Source: Coriobacteriia bacterium | Lineage (GTDB): Bacteria > Actinomycetota > Coriobacteriia > Anaerosomatales > PALSA-660 | DNA length: 6,319 bases | Direction: 5' to 3' | Assembly (NCBI GenBank): GCA_003133285.1 | Contig: PKWR01000185.1 | Location: 1 to 6,319 of the forward strand | Shown here: in pieces, positions 1-6,319 of the stretch | Layout: each line of letters starts with the position of its first letter | Numbering within the stretch: the stretch's first letter is position 1 | Notes under the pieces: model-generated | Told to the model about the DNA's origin: nothing | Database searches by the model: none | Seen by the model: the letters and a program-made list of their open reading frames with translations, nothing else | Program-made: the position numbers and the translations under genes

Positions 1-673
1 GGCAGTCGAGCACCTCGTCGATCAGCTGGGCGGCGACCCGGACGGGGATGTCGGACCCCGCCTCGACGCCGGCCCGTGCGGTCCGGACATCGTCGCCGAC
101 CTTGCCTTCGAGGACGGCGTTGAGCAGCCGTTCGACGCGCGTGAGCTGTTCGCCGGTCACAGGCTCGGCGAGCTCCACGTTGCGGTCGGCCACGCGGCCG
201 GAATCGGTGACGACCACCACGACCGCGCGGGCGTCGGCGATCCACACGAGGTTGATGCGCCGGATGCGCGCCCGGCGCAGCGCCGGAGCGATCACGACCG
301 CGACGTAGCTCGTCAGACGCGACAGCAGCGTGGAGGTCTCCTTCATCGCCTCGGCCAGCTCGTGTTCGAGCGCCACGAACTGGCCGTGCACCGCCTCCGA
401 CTCCTCCGGGCCGAACCCGCCGGTCCGGTCCGTCTCGAGCATGGTGTCGACGAACGCGCGGTAGCCTGAGTCGGTGGGCACGCGGCCAGCGGAGATGTGC
501 GGCTGGTAGACGTAGCCGCTCTCCTCGAGCACCGAGAGTTCGTTGCGGACCGTCGCAGGGCTCACGCGCAGGTCGTAGCGATCGACGAGGTGCTTCGACG
601 CCACGGGCTGGGCGCTGCGGACGTACTCCTGCACCAGGGCGGCGAGCACGGTGCGTCTGCGGTCGGAGAGCAT
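1..673 (-). CDS. hrcA: Heat-inducible transcription repressor HrcA, 3'-truncated by window edge
   Basis: HrcA is the dimeric repressor that binds CIRCE operators upstream of chaperone genes and loses activity on heat shock. My reading of the minus strand from the ATG at 673 gives 224 open codons to the edge, against a usual length of about 340-345, so roughly the last third is missing. The winged-helix DNA-binding domain (residues ~1-75) shows the family signatures PATVRNELSVLEESGY (39-54) and SAGRVPTDSGYR (61-72). A linker and the start of the GAF-like sensor/dimerisation domain follow (~100 on). The start is well defined: an in-frame TGA lies just upstream in the leader, no other start codon lies between, and residues 1-10 already match the family N-terminus. 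The ribosome binding site is weak (ACGGG, 9 nt upstream). A CIRCE operator lies 51 nt upstream, so autoregulation is expected. Downstream dnaJ or grpE/dnaK would be typical but is outside the window. Confidence 0.96.
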   Translation of the reverse strand, partial: MLSDRRRTVLAALVQEYVRSAQPVASKHLVDRYDLRVSPATVRNELSVLEESGYVYQPHISAGRVPTDSGYRAFVDTMLETDRTGGFGPEESEAVHGQFVALEHELAEAMKETSTLLSRLTSYVAVVIAPALRRARIRRINLVWIADARAVVVVVTDSGRVADRNVELAEPVTGEQLTRVERLLNAVLEGKVGDDVRTARAGVEAGSDIPVRVAAQLIDEVLDC

Positions 674-695
674 TGTGCGGGACCCGTTCTTCCAA

Positions 696-713
696 GCGCC
701 CGGTAGCGGGCGC
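696..713 (-). other. GC hairpin in the hrcA 5' leader
   Basis: A perfect 7-bp inverted repeat (GCGCCCG, loop of 4, CGGGCGC) lies between CIRCE and the hrcA start, ending 22 nt before the ATG. It would form in the mRNA leader. No U-tract follows, so it does not look like an intrinsic terminator. It could protect the 5' end or affect translation; in DNA this GC-rich it could also be chance. Confidence 0.4.
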
Positions 714-724
714 GACCTGCATCA

Positions 725-751
725 TTAGCACTTAATTATAGCGAGTGCCAA
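725..751 (-). promoter_or_regulatory. CIRCE operator (HrcA binding site) upstream of hrcA
   Basis: On the plus strand the half-sites are TTAGCACTT and GAGTGCCAA, separated by 9 nt. The known CIRCE consensus is TTAGCACTC-N9-GAGTGCTAA, so 16 of 18 half-site positions match and the N9 spacing is exact. One mismatch falls in each arm. The site sits in an AT-rich island in otherwise very GC-rich DNA, between the hemW stop and the hrcA start. It implies that HrcA represses its own gene and whatever is co-transcribed downstream. Confidence 0.93.
735..740 (-). promoter_or_regulatory. Likely hrcA -10 box inside the CIRCE spacer
   Basis: The minus strand reads a perfect TATAAT within the 9-nt CIRCE spacer. 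No convincing -35 lies 16-18 nt upstream (TCGCGC at 17 nt). An alternative reading uses TTGGCA (746-751, in one CIRCE arm) as -35 and GCTAAT (724-729, in the other arm) as -10, 16 nt apart. In either case the operator and the core promoter overlap, so bound HrcA would block RNA polymerase directly. The leader would be about 45-55 nt. Confidence 0.6.
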
Positions 752-774
752 CGCGGGGCGCGACACAGGGCGGC

Positions 775-2017
775 TCACGGACGGGAAGGGTCCTCCGCCG
801 TCCAGACCGCCTCGAACACGCGGTTGCCCAGGAGCCACCCCTGTTCGGTGGTGCGCCAGCGGCTCTCACCGTCGGCGGACTCCGTCACGCGGACGAGCCC
901 CTGCTCGGCCAGACCGACGAGGGCCTCGACGGCTCCCGCTGCGTCCGCCTGGGCCGCCGTGATGCCCGCGGTCGTGCGCAACCCGAGCATCGCGTCCTCC
1001 CGAGCGGTCTCGTCAGCGTCGAGGAACTCGACCGGTCCGGGATCGGCCAGAGGACGGCGCACGTACTCCTCGAGTGACGCCTCGCGGGTGAAGCGCGCGC
1101 GGGCGCACGGCGGTTCGGAGGCGGGCGGTGTCGCCCAGCCCTCTCCCTCGGCGACCCTGCGGTACTGCTCCGCGGTGAGCATCGAGGCCGCGTGCGGCCC
1201 GACACCCAGGTACGAGCCGCCGGTCCAGTACACGAGGTTGTGACGCGACTCGTGGCCCGGCTGCGCGTAGCTCGCGACCTCGTAGCGCGGCATCCCGGCC
1301 GCCGCCAGCGCCATCTCCGCGGCGAGCATCATGTCGGCCGCGTCATCGGGGTCCGGCGCGGGCACGGTGCCCGCGCGGACCGCCGCATCGAGCGGAGTAC
1401 CCTCCTCGACGGTGAGCGGGTAGACGGAGAGGTGGCGGGCGCCGCAGCGCACCGCTTCCTCCAGCGTCGCGTCCCAGGAAGCGGTCGTCTGGCCCGGCAC
1501 GCCGCAGATGAGGTCGATCGAGAAGCCCGCCCCCGAGTCGCGGAGGATGCGGGTGGCCGCGCGGGCGCGCTCAGCGTCGTGACAACGCCCGAGCGTGCGG
1601 AGCACGTCGTCGTCGAAGCTCTGGACGCCCAGCGAGAAGCGGTTCACGCCCTCCTTGACGAGCGCGGCCACCAGTGCCGCGTCCGTGGTCTCGGGGTTGG
1701 TCTCGACGGTGAGTTCGGCGTCGGCGCGCAGACGCGCGGTCTCGATCAGGCCACGAACGAGGCGCACCAGGTCGTCGCCGAGCAGCGTCGGGGTGCCGCC
1801 GCCGATGTAGAGGGTGGGCACGTCGTCGAGCAGGTCGTAGTGCGACCAGTGGCCGGCTTCGAACAGCGCCGCGTCGACGAAGGGTCTGCGCAGCGCCTCC
1901 CCGCCCGCCCGCGAGTAGAAGTCGCAATAGGCGCACTTCGAGACGCAGAAAGGCACGTGGACGTAGAGCGAGACGGGCTCGGGCGCGGGACCCGCAAGGG
2001 GCGAGCTGGCGGCCGGG

Positions 2018-2025
<8 letters not shown>
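775..2025 (-). CDS. hemW: Heme chaperone HemW (radical SAM, formerly HemN-like)
   Basis: A 416-residue radical-SAM protein of the HemW family. These proteins bind heme and a [4Fe-4S] cluster and deliver heme to membrane respiratory enzymes; they are often misannotated as coproporphyrinogen III oxidase (HemN). The cluster motif is CVSKCAYCDF with C27, C31 and C34. Phe36 takes the place of the fourth cysteine of true HemN, which supports HemW. Other motifs are GGGTP (75-79), ETNPE (108-112), SLGVQSF (131-137), DLICGVPGQT (171-180), and HNLVYW (262-267) followed by YLGVGPHAAS (272-281). The C-terminal HemW domain covers ~300-416. The length is slightly above the usual ~380-400. The ATG overlaps the lepA stop by 8 nt and has GAAGG only 3 nt upstream, so translation is probably coupled to lepA. 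No terminator is visible in the 101 nt before hrcA. Confidence 0.95.
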
Positions 2026-3820
<1,795 letters not shown>

Positions 3821-3828
3821 GGCTGCGT

Positions 3829-3837
3829 ATCATACCA
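3829..3837 (-). promoter_or_regulatory. Extended -10 promoter for lepA-hemW
   Basis: The minus strand reads TGGTATGAT, which matches the extended -10 form TGnTATAAT with a single mismatch. No good -35 is seen at 17 nt (CCCGCA), and extended -10 promoters can work without one. Only 8 nt separate the hexamer from the lepA ATG, so transcription would begin at or next to the A of the start codon. Confidence 0.6.
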
Positions 3838-3996
3838 GCCCTCGAGAGCGGTGCGGGAGGCCGTCAGCGGACGACGTCGTAGCGCAGCCAGACCTCGCCA
3901 CAGCAGCCTCCCTTCCTCGCGACACGAGCCTAGCACCGGCCGATGACGCCCACAGAGGGTTCGGGCGAGCGGCCACGCCCGGTGCCGTGGTCGCGC
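3838..3996. other. Spacer between the divergent lepA and rpsT promoters
   Basis: No gene or RNA family is recognisable here. The region holds GC-rich inverted repeats: GCACCGG (3933-3939) with CCGGTGC (3979-3985), and CGGGCG (3962-3967) with CGCCCG (3976-3981). They lie upstream of the predicted rpsT start site, so they are not part of its leader. In DNA of this composition they may be chance. Confidence 0.3.
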
Positions 3997-4025
3997 TTGT
4001 GGGAGCTCTCACGCCGTGCTACCAT
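3997..4025 (+). promoter_or_regulatory. Predicted rpsT promoter (-35 TTGTGG, -10 TACCAT)
   Basis: TTGTGG (3997-4002) and TACCAT (4020-4025) are spaced by exactly 17 nt, and the -10 is preceded by TGC (4017-4019), giving an extended TGn element. The hexamers match consensus at 3/6 and 4/6. Transcription would start near 4032, leaving a leader of about 60 nt before the rpsT start. Confidence 0.5.
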
Positions 4026-4074
4026 TTCGGGGTTCGTCCGCGCCCCACTGCGACGGGCACCATTCGATTTCTTT

Positions 4075-4093
4075 GGAAGGACCGATCCAGTTG
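4075..4093 (+). promoter_or_regulatory. Ribosome binding site and TTG start that fix the rpsT N-terminus
   Basis: GGAAGGA (4075-4081) lies 9 nt before a TTG codon (4091-4093). Read as initiator Met, that TTG gives MANIKSQKKR, the canonical S20 N-terminus. The in-frame ATG at 4016 would add 25 residues with no similarity to S20, and it lies upstream of the predicted transcription start. Confidence 0.88.
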
Positions 4094-4357
4094 GCGAATA
4101 TCAAGAGTCAGAAGAAGCGCATCCTGACCAACGCTAAGGCTGCGGACAGGAACAAGTCAGTTCGCTCGAGCGTCAAGACCGCGGTCAAGAAGGTCAACGA
4201 GGCCGTCGTCTCCGGTGACAAGGCCATCGCGATCGCGAACCTGCAGGTCGCGAACCGCGAGCTCGACCGCGCGGCGAGCAAGGGCGTCATCCACAAGAAC
4301 CAGGCCGCGAACCGCAAGAGCGGGCTCGCGAGTGCCGTCGCCAAGTTGGAGGGCTAG
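4091..4357 (+). CDS. rpsT: 30S ribosomal protein S20
   Basis: S20 is a small basic protein that binds 16S rRNA early in 30S assembly. From the TTG start the protein has 88 residues, normal for the family (about 84-90). It begins ANIKSQKKRILTNAKAADRNK and continues as a lysine/alanine-rich helical bundle with the conserved segment KGVIHKNQAANRKSGLA near residues 64-80. The start is set by the ribosome binding site at 4075-4081 and by family length. In E. coli, rpsT also starts with UUG, and that weak codon is needed for S20 to repress its own translation; similar control here is inference. rpsT diverges from lepA and converges on holA, an orientation kept in many Firmicutes and Actinobacteria. 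Its stop lies 13 nt from the holA stop. Confidence 0.97.
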   Translation: MANIKSQKKRILTNAKAADRNKSVRSSVKTAVKKVNEAVVSGDKAIAIANLQVANRELDRAASKGVIHKNQAANRKSGLASAVAKLEG

Positions 4358-4370
4358 AAGCCTCCAGGCG

Positions 4371-5354
4371 TCACGGTCTGACCGCTCCGGCGGTCGCAAT
4401 GATCCAGCGTTCGAGAACGAGCCCGGCATCCGCCGAGCTCGTTTTCATTTGCTCTTCGGCGTCGGCGAGCCCTACCAGCGCGTGGGCGAGCTCCATCGGC
4501 TCGTAGCGCGCCGCCTGACGGCTCGCGTTGCGGGCGAGCCAGGGCGCCATGCCGATCTCGGGAGCCATCGCGTCGGGGCTCATGCCGCGTGCAGAGAGCG
4601 CACGCGCGCCCACGAGCGCGCGGACGTGGCGCACGAGCATCGCGTGGATGCCCAAGGGACTCTCTCCTGCTTGGACGAGCCTGTGCAGGATCCGGAGGGC
4701 CTTGAGCGTGTCGCGCTCTCCGACCGCGTCGGTCAGCTCGAACACGGAGGCCGCTCCGCCTGCAGCGACGACCTCTGCGACGTCCTCTGCCGTCACTACG
4801 ACGGCGTCGCCGACGTAGGAGGCGAGCTTCTCGGCCTCGGTGTCGAGCCGGCGGAGGTCGCGGCCGACCAGATCGACGACCGCCTGCGCCACACCACCCG
4901 ATGCCCGCTTCCCGCGCTCGCTCAGCATCCTGACGACCTCGCCCGCGTACTCGAAGCGTTTCGGGGCCACGTACTCGTAGGTCACCCCGGTCTTCGCCAC
5001 GGCGCGGTAGAGCTTCGAGTTCCTCGCGATCTTCGCCGCGACCAGCACGAGGCAGGTGTAGGGAGCCGGGTCCCGTGCATAGGCCGCGAGCGTCTCCAGC
5101 GCGGCGGCGTCGAGCTTGTCGACGTCACGGACGATCACGAGGCGACGGTCGCTCATGAACGGCATGGTGTTCGCCGCGTTGACGACCTCGTCGGCGGTGG
5201 TCGAGCTCCCGTCGAAGGTCTCCAGGTTGAAGTCGAGGTCGGCCACCGCAGCGAGGCGATCGCGCAGCCGCCTGACGGCGCGCTCGAGCAACAGCTCTTC
5301 CAGGCCGTAGATGAGATAGACGGGCTTGAGATCGGTGAGATCGCCGGCTGCCAT
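4371..5354 (-). CDS. holA: DNA polymerase III subunit delta (HolA)
   Basis: The delta subunit is the clamp-opening wrench of the replicative clamp loader; it binds the beta sliding clamp. The 327-residue product has the family N-terminus LKPVYLIYGLEELLLERAVRR (residues ~9-29), a PFMSDRRLVIVRD segment near 66-78 typical of the delta AAA+-like domain I, a middle lid domain, and a helical C-terminal collar ending in an ATAGAVRP tail. Length is close to the usual 320-345. I chose the ATG at 5354 because family similarity begins a few residues after it. In-frame ATGs at 5402 and 5411 would add only an Arg/Pro-rich extension. No Shine-Dalgarno precedes 5354, so the start is less secure than the gene. 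The first 202 nt overlap the comEC frame. The last 25 nt include a short hairpin. Confidence 0.94.
   Translation of the reverse strand: MAAGDLTDLKPVYLIYGLEELLLERAVRRLRDRLAAVADLDFNLETFDGSSTTADEVVNAANTMPFMSDRRLVIVRDVDKLDAAALETLAAYARDPAPYTCLVLVAAKIARNSKLYRAVAKTGVTYEYVAPKRFEYAGEVVRMLSERGKRASGGVAQAVVDLVGRDLRRLDTEAEKLASYVGDAVVVTAEDVAEVVAAGGAASVFELTDAVGERDTLKALRILHRLVQAGESPLGIHAMLVRHVRALVGARALSARGMSPDAMAPEIGMAPWLARNASRQAARYEPMELAHALVGLADAEEQMKTSSADAGLVLERWIIATAGAVRP
4380..4395. other. Hairpin at the convergent rpsT/holA ends
   Basis: GACCGC, a TCCG loop and GCGGTC form a perfect 6-bp stem inside the last codons of holA, 22 nt past the rpsT stop. It has no T-tract on either strand, so it is not a canonical intrinsic terminator. 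It could still act as a 3' stabilising or bidirectional ending structure, because the two genes converge here and no other terminator is seen. Confidence 0.35.
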
Positions 5355-6319
5355 GGCGGGACCGTTCGTTCGGCTTCTTGGGGGACGCGACCGGGCGGCC
5401 ATCCCTTCCATGGATTGTCGCACAGGCCGGCCAGCGCTGAGCCTGTCGCCGACGATGGCGCCGCTTGCGCGGCCGGAGCGCCCACCCACGTCAGGTCTCC
5501 GCGCAGGTCCGTCCGCTCGACGCGGGCTCCGATCCCCGCCAGCGACTCCAGCGCGACCGCGTGGGGGTGCCCGAAGCGGTTCCCGGTCCCGACGCTGATC
5601 AGCGCGATACCGGGGCGCCACACGGCCAGCGCCTGCGGCACATTGCCGTTGGTGCTGCCGTGGTGCGCGACCTTCAGCATGTCCACCCGCGTCGACCATG
5701 CCTCCAGGACTCCTCGCTGAGCGCGTTCCTCGGCATCCCCGAGAAGCAGCGCGCGGCCGCCTCCCATCTCCACGAGCAGGACCACGCTGGTGTCGTTCGC
5801 GTCCAGGAGCCGTTCGCCCCCCTGCGGCCACAACACGCGCACCGTCGCGCTCCCGACGTTCCACACCATGTCCCGCCGCAGCCGGACGACCCGGTCGGTC
5901 CGCGACGCGCACGAGCGCGCCAGCGAGTCGACGGCGGCGTCCTGCACGTCGGGCACGCCGATCCACGCCGGGCGGGCGACCCCGGCAAGTCCGGGGGCCC
6001 CACCGATGTGGTCGCTGTGCGCGTGCGTCAGCACCAGGCCCTCGAGGCTCCGTACCCCGGCACGCGCGAGGGCCTGTCTGAGGACCAGCGGGTCCGGACC
6101 GGTGTCTACCAGCAGCGTGTGCGTGCCGTCGCGAACGAGGATCGCGTCGCCCTGGCCGATGTCCAGCACCTCGATACGGGCGGAGCCCGGGGCCGGCATC
6201 ACGCAGGAGGCGGCCATGAGAAGCACGGCTACCGCCGCCACGAGCCGTACGCGCGCGGCCCGCCGAGGGAGCGGCCACCACAGCCACAGCGCTGCTGCGG
6301 AGATGCCCCACGCCACCCA
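5153..6319 (-). CDS. comEC: ComEC/Rec2 competence protein, C-terminal part (N-terminus beyond window)
   Basis: ComEC is the inner-membrane channel for uptake of transforming single-stranded DNA. Its C-terminal metallo-beta-lactamase-like domain is thought to degrade the second strand. The frame is open to the right edge (first codon TGG, 6319-6317). It starts with a hydrophobic Trp/Leu/Ala stretch (the last membrane segments), then VLDIGQGDAILV, DTG, the metal motif THAHSDHIGG (near 6025-5999), LLGDAEE, VAHHGS and GHPHA. This order is the normal ComEC MBL domain. Family similarity ends around GDLTWVG, near position 5480. The frame then continues for about 108 codons to a TGA at 5153-5155, through a Pro/Ala-rich tail and the first 202 nt of holA, where it becomes Ser/Pro/Arg-rich like a shadow frame. 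A free-standing MBL hydrolase is less likely given the membrane segment and the holA neighbour. Confidence 0.9.
   Translation of the reverse strand, partial: WVAWGISAAALWLWWPLPRRAARVRLVAAVAVLLMAASCVMPAPGSARIEVLDIGQGDAILVRDGTHTLLVDTGPDPLVLRQALARAGVRSLEGLVLTHAHSDHIGGAPGLAGVARPAWIGVPDVQDAAVDSLARSCASRTDRVVRLRRDMVWNVGSATVRVLWPQGGERLLDANDTSVVLLVEMGGGRALLLGDAEERAQRGVLEAWSTRVDMLKVAHHGSTNGNVPQALAVWRPGIALISVGTGNRFGHPHAVALESLAGIGARVERTDLRGDLTWVGAPAAQAAPSSATGSALAGLCDNPWKGWPPGRVPQEAERTVPPWQPAISPISSPSISSTAWKSCCSSAPSGGCAIASLRWPTSTSTWRPSTGARPPPTRSSTRRTPCRS

Noticed and set aside
3933..3985. A possible structured RNA or riboswitch formed by nested GC repeats between lepA and rpsT.
   Set aside because: It lies upstream of the predicted rpsT start site, matches no family I know, and 6-7 bp GC repeats are expected by chance in this composition.
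4032..4058. A weak hairpin in the rpsT leader that might be an S20 binding site.
   Set aside because: It needs two G-U pairs and a 13-nt loop, and no known S20 target structure can be recognised.
4016..4090. A longer rpsT starting at the ATG at 4016.
   Set aside because: The extra 25 residues do not resemble S20, the ATG overlaps the predicted -10, and the ribosome binding site is placed for the TTG at 4091.
5422..5446. ACAGGC/GCCTGT inverted repeat near the end of comEC as a possible terminator.
   Set aside because: Six base pairs with a 13-nt loop and no T-tract; it lies inside the comEC reading frame.
4371..6311. A 646-codon minus-strand frame that could be taken as one large protein or a ComEC-HolA fusion.
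   Set aside because: Only the last 327 codons are HolA. The upstream part is an Arg/Pro/Gly-rich shadow of comEC, whose real MBL motifs lie in a different frame.

Overview
This is a GC-rich housekeeping segment, most likely from an actinobacterial lineage. The grounds are the very GC-biased codon third positions, the gene order, the domain variants and the UUG-started rpsT. A Coriobacteriia-like origin is plausible but cannot be settled from the sequence alone. I see no mobile element, CRISPR array, tRNA, rRNA or foreign-looking insert, and no sign of a previously undescribed system.

Layout, right to left on the minus strand. The C-terminal part of comEC (DNA-uptake channel, metallo-beta-lactamase domain) enters at the right edge and runs into holA (DNA polymerase III delta subunit). 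The small gene rpsT (ribosomal protein S20) lies on the plus strand. It converges on holA with a 13-nt gap and diverges from lepA (elongation factor 4). lepA overlaps hemW (radical-SAM heme chaperone) by 8 nt. After 101 nt comes hrcA (heat-shock repressor), which is cut by the left edge. This is the widely conserved comEC-holA-rpsT(opposite)-lepA-hemW-hrcA block also known from Firmicutes and other Actinobacteria; dnaJ or grpE/dnaK would be expected beyond hrcA.

Regulation that can be read from the sequence. hrcA is preceded by a near-consensus CIRCE operator with a perfect TATAAT inside its spacer, which points to direct autorepression by HrcA. The lepA start lies 8 nt after an extended -10 element and has no Shine-Dalgarno, so the lepA-hemW mRNA looks leaderless. 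rpsT has a -35/-10 promoter, a good ribosome binding site and a TTG start, like E. coli rpsT, where UUG is part of S20 autoregulation.

The oddest feature is the comEC/holA junction. No minus-strand frame has a stop codon from about 5450 down to 5155, so comEC reads 202 nt into holA. The window otherwise holds unrelated core functions (translation, replication, competence, heme delivery, stress control) linked by old synteny rather than by a shared pathway.
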